A stretch of 32,841 nt of DNA from Stutzerimonas azotifigens DSM 17556 (GTDB lineage: Bacteria > Pseudomonadota > Gammaproteobacteria > Pseudomonadales > Pseudomonadaceae): positions 44,891 to 77,731 of the forward strand of contig NZ_KE384420.1 of NCBI RefSeq assembly GCF_000425625.1, given 5' to 3'. Each line of letters opens with the position of its first letter. Position 1 is the stretch's first letter. Made by a program: the position numbers and the translations under genes. The notes under the pieces were generated by a model that was given only the letters and a program-made list of their open reading frames with translations, searched no databases and was not told where the DNA came from. Positions 7,951 through 17,586 of the stretch are shown piece by piece.

Positions 7951-9330
7951 ATGAGCCACGACTACGACGCGCTGTTCGCCCAGGACCGCGCCCACTTCAT
8001 GCACCCGTCCACCCACGCCCACGACCACGCCAGCGGCGCGCTGCCGGGGCGCATCATCAAGAGCGCCTCGGGCATCCGCATCAAGGATCACGAAGGCCGC
8101 GAGCTGATCGACGCCTTCGCCGGGCTGTACTGCGTGAACATCGGCTATGGCCGCACCGAGGTGGCCGAGGCGATCTACAAGCAGGCCAGGGAACTGGCCT
8201 ACTACCACACCTACGTCGGCCACTCGACCGAGGCCATCATCGAGCTGTCCCGGCGCATCATCGAGTGGGCGCCGCAAGGCATGAAGAAGGTCTACTACGG
8301 CCTCTCCGGTTCGGATGCCAACGAAACCCAGATCAAGCTGGTGCGCTACTACAACAACGTGCTCGGCCGCCCGCGGAAGAAGAAAATCATCTCCCGCCAG
8401 CGCGGCTACCACGGCTCGGGCATCATGACCGGCAGCCTCACCGGCCTGGCCAGCTTCCACCAGCACTTCGACCTGCCGCACGCGGACGTTAGGCACGCCG
8501 CCTGCCCGCACTTCTACAAGGCGCCGGCGGGCATGGACGAGGCCGCCTTCGTGCGCCACTGCGCCGAGGACCTGGAGCGGCTGATCCTGGCCGAGGGCCC
8601 GGATACCGTGGCGGCCTTCATCGGCGAGCCGGTGATGGGCACCGGCGGCATCATCGTCCCGCCGAAGGGCTACTGGGAGGCGATCCAGGCGGTGCTGGCC
8701 AGGTACGACATCCTGCTGATAGCCGACGAGGTGGTCTGCGCCTTCGGCCGCCTGGGCACGCCCATGGGCAGTCAGCTGTTCGGCATGCGGCCGGACCTGA
8801 TCACCACCGCCAAGGGCCTGACCAGTGCCTACGCGCCGTTGTCAGCGGTGATCGTCGGCGAAAAGGTCTGGGACGTGATCGAAGAAGCGTCCGCGCGCGA
8901 CGGCGCCATGGGCCACGGCTGGACCTATTCCGGGCACCCGATCTGTGCCGCCGCGGCGCTGGCCAACCTGGACATCCTCGAGCAGGAGAACATCACCGGC
9001 AACGCCGCCGAGGTGGGCGCCTACCTCAACGCGCGGCTGCGCCAGACCTTCGACGACCACCCGCTGGTGGGTGAGGTGCGCGGCATCGGCATGCTCGCGG
9101 CCATCGAGTTCATGGCCGACCGCGAGGCGCGCACGCCCTTCGATCTGGCGCTCAAGGTCGGCCCGAGGGTCTCCGCCGCCTGCCTGGAGCGCGGCATGAT
9201 CGCCCGCGCCATGCCGCATGGCGACATCCTCGGCTTCGCCCCGCCGCTGGTGCTGACCCAGGCCGAGGCCGATCTGGTGGTGGACATCGCCAGGCAGGCG
9301 GTGGACGCGGTGGCTGCCGACATACTCTGA
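7951..9330 (+). CDS. doeD: class III aminotransferase, DoeD-like (diaminobutyrate transaminase)
   Basis: A 459-residue PLP-dependent omega-aminotransferase. The PLP lysine is K288 in TTAKGLTSAYAPL, and the pyridine-nitrogen aspartate is D259 in IADEVVCAFGRLG. The N-terminal stretch HFMHPSTHAHDHASG and FAGLYCVNIGYGRTEVAEAI resemble, as I recall them, Halomonas DoeD, which removes the amino group of 2,4-diaminobutyrate in ectoine catabolism. Start ATG 7951 follows ACGGAGAAG. It is co-directional with the dehydrogenase, which would use its aldehyde product. The ectoine hydrolase and deacetylase genes (doeA, doeB) are not in the window. Related beta-alanine or GABA-pyruvate transaminases are the main alternative. 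Confidence 0.72.
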   Translation: MSHDYDALFAQDRAHFMHPSTHAHDHASGALPGRIIKSASGIRIKDHEGRELIDAFAGLYCVNIGYGRTEVAEAIYKQARELAYYHTYVGHSTEAIIELSRRIIEWAPQGMKKVYYGLSGSDANETQIKLVRYYNNVLGRPRKKKIISRQRGYHGSGIMTGSLTGLASFHQHFDLPHADVRHAACPHFYKAPAGMDEAAFVRHCAEDLERLILAEGPDTVAAFIGEPVMGTGGIIVPPKGYWEAIQAVLARYDILLIADEVVCAFGRLGTPMGSQLFGMRPDLITTAKGLTSAYAPLSAVIVGEKVWDVIEEASARDGAMGHGWTYSGHPICAAAALANLDILEQENITGNAAEVGAYLNARLRQTFDDHPLVGEVRGIGMLAAIEFMADREARTPFDLALKVGPRVSAACLERGMIARAMPHGDILGFAPPLVLTQAEADLVVDIARQAVDAVAADIL

Positions 9331-9343
9331 AGCACTTCCCGAA

Positions 9344-9369
9344 CCCGGCGACAGAAAAAAGTCGCCGGG
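9344..9369 (+). terminator. hairpin after doeD-like gene
   Basis: CCCGGCGAC (9344-9352), loop AGAAAAAA, then GTCGCCGGG (9361-9369), 13 bases after the aminotransferase stop. This is a perfect 9-bp stem. No T run follows, so it may be a weak or factor-assisted terminator. Confidence 0.5.
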
Positions 9370-9765
9370 GCCGTGGCGCCGCCGTTGCGATGGCTGGGCG
9401 ATACCAATAGACTGCCGCGCTCGCCTGGCCGTTCCAACAGAAAAACCCGCCTGCCGGGCGCCCCCCAACCCAGAAAACAGGATTGCCGCTCGTCCTTCGC
9501 GACGAGACCGGTCAGCGCATGGCATGCCGCCATGTCCCCGCTGCCCGAACGGCGGCGGTCCGCCCCCGGATGATTTCGAAGAGTGGCGCGGCCGGTTCGA
9601 CCGGCAGCCAGCGCGCCAGCCTTTCGCAGCCACAAGCGCAACGCTTCCACGTGCACCCGAGAACCCATGGGAACCAAGGCCGCAAGGCGCTTGGCGTAGC
9701 GGCGCTGCCGCATCCCGCGCCCGGGCCTGCACGCCAATGTCATTTCCTAGTAGGCAGACACTTAC
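9370..9765. other. non-coding stretch upstream of mqo remnant
   Basis: No convincing gene is seen. A small hairpin GCCGGT-TCG-ACCGGC lies at 9591-9605. Open frames crossing the region have low-complexity Arg/Pro-rich translations and no ribosome sites. It presumably holds the old mqo promoter and leader. Confidence 0.5.
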
Positions 9766-10028
9766 ATGAAAAAATTGATAGCCGCGCTGCTGACCGTCAG
9801 CCTCGTCGGCTGCACCAAGCCGAGCGAGCCCGAAAAGACCGTCGACGTCCTGCTGATCGGCGGCGGCATCATGAGTGCCACCCTGGGCACCTACCTGCTC
9901 GAACTGGAGCCGGACTGGAACATCGACATCTACGAGCGGCTGGACGCGGTCGCCGACGAAAGCTCCAACGCCTGGAACAACGCCGGCACCGGCCATTCGG
10001 CATTCTGCGAACTGAACTACACGCCCGC
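9766..10028 (+). pseudogene. mqo: 5' remnant of malate:quinone oxidoreductase gene
   Basis: The first 87 codons encode the N-terminus of a malate:quinone oxidoreductase, the membrane-bound FAD enzyme that oxidises malate to oxaloacetate. A lipoprotein-like signal ([16 protein letters not shown]) is followed by the FAD-binding [16 protein letters not shown] and the family motif [23 protein letters not shown]. Full-length Mqo is about 500 residues. Here the sequence passes after ...NYTP (10026) straight into chemoreceptor sequence in another frame and stops at 10053 after eight unrelated residues. More than 80% of the protein, including the catalytic part, is missing, so it cannot work. A deletion fusing two genes is the simplest reading; an assembly join is the alternative. 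Confidence 0.82.
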
Positions 10029-10892
10029 ATGGCGGCGACTCTGCGCGAGCTGATCGGCGGCATCCGCGACGGCGTCAGCCAGATCAGCAGCGCCGCCGAA
10101 CAGCTCTCGGCGGTAACCGAGCAGACCAGCACCGGGGTCAACAACCAGAAGGTCGAGACCGACCAGGTGGCCACCGCCATGCAGGAGATGTCCGCCACCG
10201 TGCAGGAGGTCGCGCGCAACGCCGAGCAGGCCGCGCAGGCGGCCACCGAGGCCGACGACGAGGCCCGCCAGGGCGACAGGGTGGTGGCCGAGGCGATCGC
10301 CCAGATCGAGCGCCTGGCCAGCGAAGTGAGCCGTTCCACCGACGCGCTGAAGGTGCTGGAAAAGGAAAGCGACAAGATCGGCAGCGTCATGGACGTGATC
10401 AAGGCGGTGGCCGAGCAGACCAACCTGCTGGCGCTCAACGCCGCGATCGAGGCCGCCCGCGCCGGCGAGGCGGGCCGCGGCTTCGCCGTGGTGGCCGACG
10501 AGGTACGGGCGCTGGCCCAGCGCACCCAGAGCTCCACCGCGGAGATCGAAGGGCTGGTCGCCGGCCTGCAGGGCGGCACCCAGCAGGTGGCCACGGTGAT
10601 GCTCAGCAGCCGCGAGCTGACCGACCGCAGCGTCGAGCTGACCCGTCGCGCCGGCGGTGCGCTGGAGAACATCACCCGCACGGTGTCGAACATCCAGTCG
10701 ATGAACCAGCAGATCGCCGCCGCCGCCGATCAGCAGAGCGCGGTCGCCGAGGAAATCAGCCGCAGCATCCTCAACGTGCGCGACGTGTCCGAGCAGACCG
10801 CCTCGGCCAGCGAGGAAACCGCCGCTTCCAGCGTCGAGCTGGCGCGGCTGGGCAACGAGCTGCAGGACATGGTCAGCCGCTTCCGCGTCTGA
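10029..10892 (+). pseudogene. 3' remnant of methyl-accepting chemotaxis protein gene
   Basis: The last ~287 codons of a chemoreceptor. It has only the cytoplasmic signalling part: two methylation-helix regions flank the near-invariant hairpin tip ([19 protein letters not shown], then [18 protein letters not shown]), and it ends in the usual [14 protein letters not shown]. The sensor domain, transmembrane helices and HAMP domain are absent, because the gene starts abruptly against the mqo fragment at ~10027. An ATG lies at 10029 but has no ribosome site. If translated, it would be a soluble receptor fragment able in principle to engage CheA/CheW, but decay is more likely. The open frame continues upstream through non-coding DNA only by chance. 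Confidence 0.82.
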
Positions 10893-10943
10893 CCGAGCCG
10901 CCGGCGGGCGACGGTACCGGGTCCCTGCCGGCCTGGCCTGATC

Positions 10944-12317
10944 TCAGAAGAAGGTCAGGCCGGCCTGGAATAGGCGCTCCACGTCGCGGATGTGGCGCTT
11001 GTCGACGAGGAACAGGATGACGTGGTCGCCGGACTCGATGACCGTGTCGTCGTGGGCGATCAGCACCTCGTCGTCGCGGATCACCGCGCCGATGGTGGTG
11101 CCCGGCGGCAACGCGACACGGCGGATCTCGCGGCCGACCACCTTGCTCGACTTCGCATCGCCGTGGGCGATCACCTCGATCGCCTCGGCGGCGCCGCGGC
11201 GCAGCGAGTGGGCGCTGACGATGTCGCCGCGGCGCACGTGGGTCAGCAGGGTGCCGATGGTGGCCAGCTGCGGACTGATGGCGATGTCGATCTCGCCGCC
11301 CTGGACCAGGTCGACGTAGGCCGGGTTGTTGATGATCGACATCACCTTGCGCGCGCCGAGGCGCTTGGCCAGCAGCGAGGACATGATATTGGCCTCGTCG
11401 TCGTTGGTCAGCGCGAGGAAGATGTCCGCCTCGTTGATGTTCTCCTCGACCAGCAGGTCGCGGTCCGAGGCGCTGCCCTGCAGCACGATGGTGCTGTCCA
11501 GCGCTTCCGAGAGGTAGCGGCAGCGCGCCGGGTTCACCTCGATGATCTTCACCTGGTAGCGGCTCTCGATGGCCTCGGCCAGGCGCTCGCCGATGTGCCC
11601 GCCACCGGCGATCACCACCCGCTTGTAGCTGTCCTCGAGGCGGCGCATCTCGCTCATCACCGCGCGGATGTGGCCCTTGGCGGCGATGAAGAATACCTCG
11701 TCGTCGGCCTCGATCACGGTGTCGCCCTGCGGCAGGATCGCCCGGTTGCGGCGGAAGATCGCCGCCACCCGGGTGTCCACGTTGGGCATGTGGCGGCGCA
11801 GCTCGCGCAATTGCTGGCCGATCAGCGGCCCGCCGTAGTAGGCGCGCACCGCCACCAGCTGGGCCTTGCCCTCGGCGAAGTCGATCACCTGCAGCGCGCC
11901 GGGGTACTCGATCAGGCGCTTGATGTAGTTGGTGACCACCTGCTCCGGACTGATCAGCACGTCCACCGGGATCGCCTCGTTGGCGAACAGCCCGGAGCGC
12001 GTCAGGTAGGCCGACTCGCGCACCCGGGCGATCTTGGTCGGGGTGTGGAACAGGGTGAAGGCCACCTGGCAGGCGACCATGTTGGTCTCGTCGCTGTTGG
12101 TCACCGCCACCAGCATGTCGGCGTCGTCGGCGCCGGCCTGGCGCAGCACCGTGGGGAACGAGCCGCGGCCCTGGATGGTGCGGATGTCGAGGCGGTCGCC
12201 GAGGTCGCGCAGGCGGTCGCCGTCGGTGTCGACCACGGTGATGTCGTTGGCCTCGCTGGCCAGGTGTTCGGCGAGCGTGCCGCCGACCTGTCCGGCACCG
12301 AGAATGATGATCTTCAC
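10944..12317 (-). CDS. trkA: Trk potassium uptake regulatory NAD-binding protein TrkA
   Basis: A 457-residue peripheral membrane protein that gates the TrkG/H potassium channel. It consists of two RCK repeats. Each has a Rossmann NAD-binding N-domain, [18 protein letters not shown] at ~3 and [18 protein letters not shown] at ~233, followed by a TrkA-C ligand domain. The length equals that of the Pseudomonas and E. coli proteins. The start is GTG 12317, whose last bases overlap the rsmB stop (GTGA, 12314-12317), so the two are translationally coupled. The frame remains open upstream inside rsmB, but that extension is a shadow. It is the last gene of the minus-strand rsmB-trkA pair. Confidence 0.95.
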   Translation of the reverse strand: MKIIILGAGQVGGTLAEHLASEANDITVVDTDGDRLRDLGDRLDIRTIQGRGSFPTVLRQAGADDADMLVAVTNSDETNMVACQVAFTLFHTPTKIARVRESAYLTRSGLFANEAIPVDVLISPEQVVTNYIKRLIEYPGALQVIDFAEGKAQLVAVRAYYGGPLIGQQLRELRRHMPNVDTRVAAIFRRNRAILPQGDTVIEADDEVFFIAAKGHIRAVMSEMRRLEDSYKRVVIAGGGHIGERLAEAIESRYQVKIIEVNPARCRYLSEALDSTIVLQGSASDRDLLVEENINEADIFLALTNDDEANIMSSLLAKRLGARKVMSIINNPAYVDLVQGGEIDIAISPQLATIGTLLTHVRRGDIVSAHSLRRGAAEAIEVIAHGDAKSSKVVGREIRRVALPPGTTIGAVIRDDEVLIAHDDTVIESGDHVILFLVDKRHIRDVERLFQAGLTFF

Positions 12318-13648
12318 GAGCGACCCTCTTGGCTGCGCGGCGCGGCAGCGATCTTGATCAGCTTGGCGTAGTAGAACCCGTCGTGTCCGTCGACCTGCGG
12401 CAGCAGCTGGCGTCCGTGCGCCTGGGGCACGCCGAAGCGGCCGCCGAGGTCCAGCTCGCGGGCCCCGGGGGTTCGCGCGAGGAAGGCCGCGATCACCTCG
12501 CGGTTCTCGGTCGGCATCACCGAGCAGGTGGCGTAGAGCAGCACGCCGCCGACCGCCAGGGTCGGCCACAGCGAATCGAGCAGCTCGCCCTGCAGGGCGG
12601 CGAGCGCAGGGATGTCGTCGGCCTGGCGGGTCAGCTTGATGTCCGGGTGGCGGCGGATCACGCCGGTGGCCGAGCAGGGCGCGTCGAGCAGGATGCGCTG
12701 GAACGGCTGGCCGTCCCACCAGCCGTCCAGGGCGCGGGCGTCGGCGGCCAGCAGCCGGGCGTCCAGGCCGAGCCGGTCGAGGTTTTCCCGCACCCGCGCC
12801 AGGCGCCGCGGCTCCAGGTCCAGGCCGATGAGTTCGGCGAGCCCGGGCTCGCGTTCGAGCAGGTGGCAGGTCTTGCCGCCCGGCGCGCAGCAAGCGTCCA
12901 GCACGCGCTGCCCCGGCGCCAGCTCGAGCAGCGCGGCGCACAGCTGGGCGGCCTCGTCCTGCACGCTCGCCTGGCCCTCGTCGAAGCCCGGCAACTGGTG
13001 CACGTCGCAGGCGCTGGCCAGGCGGATGCCGTCCTCGCTGAACTCGCAGGGCACGGCTTCGACGCCGGCGGCGGCCAGCTGCTGCAGGTAAGCGTCGCGG
13101 GTGCCCTGGCGGCGGTTGACCCGCAGGGTCATCGGCGGATGGGCGTTGTTGGCGGTGCAGATCGCCTCCCACTGCTCGGGCCAGTGCGCCTTGAGCGTCT
13201 TCTGCAGCCAGCGCGGGTGGGCCACGCGGATCACCGGATCGCGTTCCAGCCCGGCCAGCAGCGCCTCGCCTTCGCGCTGCGCGCGGCGCAGCACGGCGTT
13301 GAGCAGTCCCTTGGCCCAGGGCTTGTGCAGCCGCTCGGCGCAACCGACCGTCTCGCCGATCGCCGCATGCGCGGGGATGCGCGTGTACAAGAGCTGGTAC
13401 AGGCCGACCAGCAGCAGCGCCTCGACGTCGCGGTCGGCGGCCTTGAACGGCTTCTGCAGCAGCGCCGCGGCCAGCCCGGCCAGACGCGGCTGCCAGCGCG
13501 CGGTGCCGAACGCCAGTTCCTGGGTCAGGCCGCGGTCGCGTGGCTCGACCTGGCCGAGCACCTCGGGCAGCGCGGTGCCCAGCGAGGCCTTGCCGGCCAG
13601 CAGCGAAGCCAGGGCGCGGGCCGCGGCCAGACGCGGGTTCATCGCCAT
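12314..13648 (-). CDS. rsmB: 16S rRNA m5C967 methyltransferase RsmB (Sun/Fmu)
   Basis: A 444-residue SAM-dependent methyltransferase that modifies C967 of 16S rRNA. Residues ~1-135 are a NusB-like RNA-binding domain. The catalytic domain follows, with SAM motif I ([17 protein letters not shown]), the motif IV cysteine in [19 protein letters not shown] and the motif VI cysteine in [11 protein letters not shown]. Length and domain order are normal. The start may be this ATG or the one two codons in (MNPRL). It lies 7 bases downstream of fmt on the minus strand and overlaps trkA by four bases, which suggests an fmt-rsmB-trkA operon. Confidence 0.95.
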   Translation of the reverse strand: MAMNPRLAAARALASLLAGKASLGTALPEVLGQVEPRDRGLTQELAFGTARWQPRLAGLAAALLQKPFKAADRDVEALLLVGLYQLLYTRIPAHAAIGETVGCAERLHKPWAKGLLNAVLRRAQREGEALLAGLERDPVIRVAHPRWLQKTLKAHWPEQWEAICTANNAHPPMTLRVNRRQGTRDAYLQQLAAAGVEAVPCEFSEDGIRLASACDVHQLPGFDEGQASVQDEAAQLCAALLELAPGQRVLDACCAPGGKTCHLLEREPGLAELIGLDLEPRRLARVRENLDRLGLDARLLAADARALDGWWDGQPFQRILLDAPCSATGVIRRHPDIKLTRQADDIPALAALQGELLDSLWPTLAVGGVLLYATCSVMPTENREVIAAFLARTPGARELDLGGRFGVPQAHGRQLLPQVDGHDGFYYAKLIKIAAAPRSQEGRS

Positions 13649-13655
13649 CTCGGAA

Positions 13656-14597
13656 TCACTCGAAGCGCAGGCCGGGCGCGAACTGCTTACGCCGGCTGTT
13701 GTACAGGTCGGCGAAGGCCAGCGGCTTGCCGCCCGGCAGCTGCAGACGGGTCAGGCGGATGGCGCCCTCGCCGCAGGCCACCGTCAGGCCCTCGCGGCTG
13801 GCGGCGAGGATCTGCCCGGGCTCGCCGCGGCCTTCGGCCGGCTGCGCCTGGTGCACCTTGAGGGTCTCGCCGGCGAGGCTCGCATGGCTGATCGGCCAGG
13901 GGTGGAAGGCGCGAATGCTGCGCTCGATGAAGGTGGCCGGCTGCCGCCAGTCGATGCGCGCTTCCTCCTTGCTCAGCTTGTGCGCGTAGGTGGCCAGCGC
14001 GTCGTCCTGCACCTCCCCCTCCAGGGTACCGGCGGCCAGCGCCTCGACGCCCTCGACCAGCGCCTGCGCGCCGAGCGTGGCCAGGCGATCGTGCAGGCTG
14101 CCGCCGGTGTCGCCGGCGCCGATCGGCGTAGTCACCTTGAGCAGCATCGGCCCGGTATCGAGCCCGGCCTCCATGCGCATCAGGGTCACCCCGGTCTCGC
14201 CGTCGCCAGCCTGGATCGCCCGCTGGATCGGCGCCGCGCCGCGCCAGCGCGGCAGCAGCGAGGCATGGCTGTTGACGCAGCCCAGCCGCGGGATGTCCAG
14301 CACCGCCTGCGGCAGGATCAGGCCGTAGGCGACCACCACCATCAGGTCCGGCTGCAGGGCGGCGAGCGCCGCCTGGGCCTCGGCATCGCGCAAGGTCGGC
14401 GGCTGCCGCACTGGGATGCCGCGCGCCACCGCCAGTTGCTTGACCGGGCTGGGCATGAGCTTCTGCCCGCGCCCGGCCGGGCGGTCCGGCTGGGTGTAGA
14501 CGGCGATCACCTGGTGGCGGCTGCCGAGCAGCGCCTCGAGGTGTTCGGCGGCGAAGTCGGGGGTTCCGGCAAAGACGATGCGCAGGGCGGGGTTCAT
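13656..14597 (-). CDS. fmt: methionyl-tRNA formyltransferase
   Basis: A 313-residue enzyme that formylates the initiator Met-tRNA using 10-formyl-tetrahydrofolate. The N-terminus [19 protein letters not shown], the loop [11 protein letters not shown] and the catalytic region [19 protein letters not shown], followed by [18 protein letters not shown], are all typical. The C-terminal tRNA-binding barrel completes the usual length. It follows def on the minus strand by 72 bases. That gap contains a strong terminator-like hairpin, so fmt may need its own promoter or readthrough from def. rsmB follows after 7 bases. Confidence 0.96.
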   Translation of the reverse strand: MNPALRIVFAGTPDFAAEHLEALLGSRHQVIAVYTQPDRPAGRGQKLMPSPVKQLAVARGIPVRQPPTLRDAEAQAALAALQPDLMVVVAYGLILPQAVLDIPRLGCVNSHASLLPRWRGAAPIQRAIQAGDGETGVTLMRMEAGLDTGPMLLKVTTPIGAGDTGGSLHDRLATLGAQALVEGVEALAAGTLEGEVQDDALATYAHKLSKEEARIDWRQPATFIERSIRAFHPWPISHASLAGETLKVHQAQPAEGRGEPGQILAASREGLTVACGEGAIRLTRLQLPGGKPLAFADLYNSRRKQFAPGLRFE

Positions 14598-14610
14598 GGT
14601 CGCTCGCTAA

Positions 14611-14647
14611 GAAAAAAGGCTTGCCGGGTCATCGCCGAGCAAGCCTT
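14611..14647 (-). terminator. intrinsic terminator between def and fmt
   Basis: Read on the minus strand, AAGGCTTGC (14647-14639) and GCAAGCCTT (14624-14616) form a perfect 9-bp stem with a 14-base loop. The stem runs straight into a T tract (TTTTTTC across 14617-14611). This is the clearest intrinsic terminator in the window, and it lies inside what is usually described as a def-fmt operon. Confidence 0.8.
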
Positions 14648-14669
14648 CGGTGGTAAGGGGTATCGGCTC

Positions 14670-15176
14670 TCAGGCCCGCTGCCGGTGCTGCTTTTCAAGC
14701 TTCTTGCGGATGCGGTCGCGCTTGAGGTTGGACAGGTAGTCGACGAACAGCTTGCCGTTGAGGTGGTCGCACTCGTGCTGGATGCACACCGCCAGCAGGC
14801 CTTCGGCGATCAGCTCGTACGGCTGGCCGTCGCGGTCCAGCGCGCGCACCCTGACCTTCTGCGGGCGGTCGACGTTCTCGTAGAAGCCCGGTACCGACAG
14901 GCAGCCTTCCTGGTACTGGTCCATCTCGTCGGTGAGCGGCTCGAACTCGGGATTGATGAAGACGCGCGGCTCGCTCTTGTCTTCCGACAGGTCCATCACC
15001 ACCACGCGCTTGTGCACGTTCACCTGGGTCGCGGCGAGGCCGATCCCGGGCGCTTCGTACATGGTCTCGAACATGTCGTCGACCAACTGGCGGATCTCGT
15101 CGTCCACCACGTCCACCGGCTTGGCGAGGGTCCGCAGGCGCGGATCCGGGAATTCGAGGATGTTCAGTATCGCCAT
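14670..15176 (-). CDS. def: peptide deformylase
   Basis: A 168-residue metalloenzyme that removes the N-formyl group from new proteins. All three family motifs are intact: GIGLAATQV (motif 1), EGCLSVPG with the metal-binding cysteine (motif 2) and QHECDHLNG with the two metal histidines and catalytic glutamate (motif 3). The length is normal. Start ATG 15176 gives the family N-terminus [11 protein letters not shown], although no clear ribosome site precedes it. It is divergent from the LysM-protein gene, with about 150 bases between the two starts for both promoters. Confidence 0.96.
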   Translation of the reverse strand: MAILNILEFPDPRLRTLAKPVDVVDDEIRQLVDDMFETMYEAPGIGLAATQVNVHKRVVVMDLSEDKSEPRVFINPEFEPLTDEMDQYQEGCLSVPGFYENVDRPQKVRVRALDRDGQPYELIAEGLLAVCIQHECDHLNGKLFVDYLSNLKRDRIRKKLEKQHRQRA

Positions 15177-15326
15177 ATGCGTTTGTGATGCACTTGTGGA
15201 ATAAATTCAAAACGCGCTGCTAACATGGCGCGCAACTGGGAGATAGGGCTTCACGCCGCGTAAATCAAGGGTTTCGGCGGCGCTAGGGCGCTTTACGTGA
15301 AGGCACATAATAAAGGGATTCACCAC

Positions 15327-16352
15327 ATGAGGAAATCACTCGTCGCCCTGCTGCTGGTGGCTGTCGGGGGCGTCGCCCAGGCGGCGGTGCAGCTCAAGCA
15401 GGGCCATCCGGAGCAGTATCGGGTGGTCAAGGGGGATACGCTCTGGGACATCTCCGGCCGGTTCCTCGACCAGCCTTGGAAGTGGCCGGAACTCTGGCAC
15501 GCCAATCCGCAGATCGAGAACCCGCACCTCATCTATCCCGGTGACACCCTCAGCCTCGTCTACGTCGACGGCCAGCCGCGGCTGATGCTCGATCGCGGCG
15601 AGTCGCGCGGTACCGTCAAGCTGTCGCCGCGCATCCGCTCCACGCCGGTGGCCGAAGCCATTCCCACCATTCCGCTGGAAGCGATCAACAGCTTCCTGGT
15701 CAACAACCGGGTGATCGACAGCATCGAACTGTTCGAAGGCGCCCCCTACGTGGTCGCCGGCAATGCCGAGCGGGTGATCAGCGGCAAGGGCGACCGTGTC
15801 TACGCCCGCGGCCAGTTCGACGAGGAGCTGCCCGCCTACGGCATCTTCCGCCAGGGCAAGACCTACCTCGACCCGGAGACCGGCGAGTTCCTCGGCATCA
15901 ACGCCGACGACATCGGCGGCGGCGACCTGGTCGCCACCGAGGGCGACATCGCCACCCTGCGGCTGAACCGCGTCACCCAGGAAGTGCGTCTCGGCGACCG
16001 CCTGTTCCCCACCGAGGAGCGCGCGATCAACTCCAGCTTCCAGCCGAGCTCGCCGGCGACCGACGTCCAGGGCGTGATCCTCGACGTGCCGCGCGGCGTG
16101 ACCCAGATCGGCCAGTTCGACGTGGTGGCGCTCAACCGCGGCGCCCGCGATGGCCTGGCCGAGGGCAACGTGCTCGCGGTCTACAAGACCGGCGAGACGG
16201 TGCGCGACCGGGTCACCGGCGAGCGGGTGAAGATCCCCGACGAGCGCGCCGGCCTGCTGATGGTGTTCCGCACCTACGACAAGCTGAGCTACGGCCTGGT
16301 GCTGCAGGCCACCCGCTCGCTGGCGGTGCTGGACAAGGTACGTAACCCCTGA
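15327..16352 (+). CDS. LysM-domain exported protein
   Basis: A 341-residue exported protein. A signal peptide (residues 1-19, cleavage after AQA) is followed by one LysM peptidoglycan-binding domain at ~31-79 (YRVVKGDTLWDISGRFLDQ ... LIYPGDTL). The ~260-residue C-terminal region is characteristic of the PA0020-like family and has no catalytic motif I recognise. I chose ATG 15327, with AAAGGG upstream, over a GTG at 15297 because it starts directly with the signal peptide. The gene lies between def and dprA, its usual place in Pseudomonas. A role at the cell wall is likely, but the exact job is unknown. Confidence 0.88.
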   Translation: MRKSLVALLLVAVGGVAQAAVQLKQGHPEQYRVVKGDTLWDISGRFLDQPWKWPELWHANPQIENPHLIYPGDTLSLVYVDGQPRLMLDRGESRGTVKLSPRIRSTPVAEAIPTIPLEAINSFLVNNRVIDSIELFEGAPYVVAGNAERVISGKGDRVYARGQFDEELPAYGIFRQGKTYLDPETGEFLGINADDIGGGDLVATEGDIATLRLNRVTQEVRLGDRLFPTEERAINSSFQPSSPATDVQGVILDVPRGVTQIGQFDVVALNRGARDGLAEGNVLAVYKTGETVRDRVTGERVKIPDERAGLLMVFRTYDKLSYGLVLQATRSLAVLDKVRNP

Positions 16353-16358
16353 GATACC

Positions 16359-16387
16359 GAGCCCCGCGATGCGGGGCTCTTCGTTTC
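16359..16387 (+). terminator. intrinsic terminator after LysM gene
   Basis: GAGCCCCGC (16359-16367), loop GAT, GCGGGGCTC (16371-16379), then TTCGTTT. This is a perfect 9-bp GC-rich stem with a T-rich tail, seven bases after the stop codon. Confidence 0.8.
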
Positions 16388-16424
16388 AACACGCCGCTGG
16401 CGTGACGATCAAGGATGATCGCCG

Positions 16425-17522
16425 ATGCTCCACCTGTCTCCCGCCGAACTGGAGGCACGGCTGCGCCTGCAGCTGCTTCCCGAGTTCGGTCCGCGGCGGC
16501 TGCGCAAGCTGCTCGACGCCTTTCCCGACGCCTCTTCCGCGCTCAGCGCACCGGCCGCCGCCTGGCGCGCGCTGGGGCTGCCGGCCGCCAGTGCCGAAGC
16601 CCGGCGCAGCGCCGAGGTACGTGAACGCGCCGCCTTTGCCCTCGCCTGGCTCGACCAGCCCGGCCGGCATCTGCTGTGCTGGGACGACCCGGGCTATCCG
16701 GCGCTGCTCGGCGAACTGCCCGACGCGCCGCCGCTGCTGTTCGTCGCCGGCGATCCGGCGCTGCTCGAGCGCCCGCAGCTGGCGATGGTCGGCAGCCGGC
16801 GGGCGTCGCGTCCGGGGCTCGACAACGCCCAGGCCTTCGCCCGCAGCCTGGCCGGCGCCGGCTTCGTGATCACCAGCGGCCTGGCGCTCGGCATCGACGG
16901 CGCGGCGCACCAGGGCGCGCTGGATGTCCAGGGGCACACCGTGGCGGTGCTCGGCACCGGTCTGGAGCAGCTGTACCCGCACCGCCACCGCGGGCTGGCC
17001 GCACGCATCCTCGAACAGGGCGGCGCGCTGGTCTCCGAGCTGCCGCTCGACTGCACGCCGCAGGCCGCCAACTTTCCCCGGCGCAACCGCATCATCAGCG
17101 GGCTGTCGCTGGGCGTGCTGGTGGTCGAGGCCAGCCCGTCGAGCGGCTCGCTGATCACCGCGCGGCTGGCCGCCGAGCAGGGGCGCGAGGTCTACGCGAT
17201 TCCCGGCTCCATCCATCATCCCGGCGCCCGCGGCTGCCACCAGTTGATCCGCCAGGGCGCGACCCTGGTGGAATGCGTCGAGGACGTGCTCGAGGGGCTG
17301 CGTGGCTGGCAGGCGATCGCCCCCGAGGTGCCGCTCGCCGCCGCATCCACACCCGACCATCCGCTGCTGCGGGAGCTGCGCGCCGCGCCCATGAGCAGCG
17401 AGGCGCTGGCCGGCGCCTGCGCGCTGCCGCTGGCGACAGTGCTGGCGCAGCTCACCGAGCTGGAGGTCGACGGCCTGGTGAGCTGCGACAACGGGCTGTG
17501 GGCCTGGCGCCGGCCGCTCTGA
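16425..17522 (+). CDS. dprA: DNA processing protein DprA
   Basis: A 365-residue single-strand DNA-binding protein that loads RecA during natural transformation. An N-terminal helical (SAM-like) region covers ~1-75. A Rossmann-like core follows ([72 protein letters not shown]). A C-terminal winged-helix DML1-like domain lies at ~305-365. The start follows AAGGATGA. P. stutzeri is known for natural competence, which fits an intact dprA. It is followed by tsaC, 64 bases downstream, in the usual order. Confidence 0.95.
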   Translation: MLHLSPAELEARLRLQLLPEFGPRRLRKLLDAFPDASSALSAPAAAWRALGLPAASAEARRSAEVRERAAFALAWLDQPGRHLLCWDDPGYPALLGELPDAPPLLFVAGDPALLERPQLAMVGSRRASRPGLDNAQAFARSLAGAGFVITSGLALGIDGAAHQGALDVQGHTVAVLGTGLEQLYPHRHRGLAARILEQGGALVSELPLDCTPQAANFPRRNRIISGLSLGVLVVEASPSSGSLITARLAAEQGREVYAIPGSIHHPGARGCHQLIRQGATLVECVEDVLEGLRGWQAIAPEVPLAAASTPDHPLLRELRAAPMSSEALAGACALPLATVLAQLTELEVDGLVSCDNGLWAWRRPL

Positions 17523-17586
17523 AGACGGACACACGCCCGTCAGGCGGCCTTGCTACACTCGCCGCGTCCATCAGGAGGAGACAGTG

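Noticed and set aside
9483..10892. A 469-codon frame suggesting a full-length chemoreceptor
   Set aside because: The part before ~10027 overlaps the mqo remnant and non-coding DNA and has no sensor, membrane or HAMP features. Only the C-terminal 287 residues are receptor sequence.
10992..12371. Long plus-strand frame opposite trkA (459 codons)
   Set aside because: Its His/Asp/Val-rich translation is typical of antisense frames in GC-rich DNA, and it lies opposite a certain gene.
10944..13343. A single 799-codon minus-strand frame spanning trkA and much of rsmB
   Set aside because: Only the part from GTG 12317 is TrkA. The upstream part is an Arg/Pro-rich shadow of rsmB, which is clearly coded in another frame.
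13101..15188. Long plus-strand frame opposite rsmB, fmt and def (695 codons)
   Set aside because: It is a shadow of three well-recognised minus-strand genes; its own translation has no family features.
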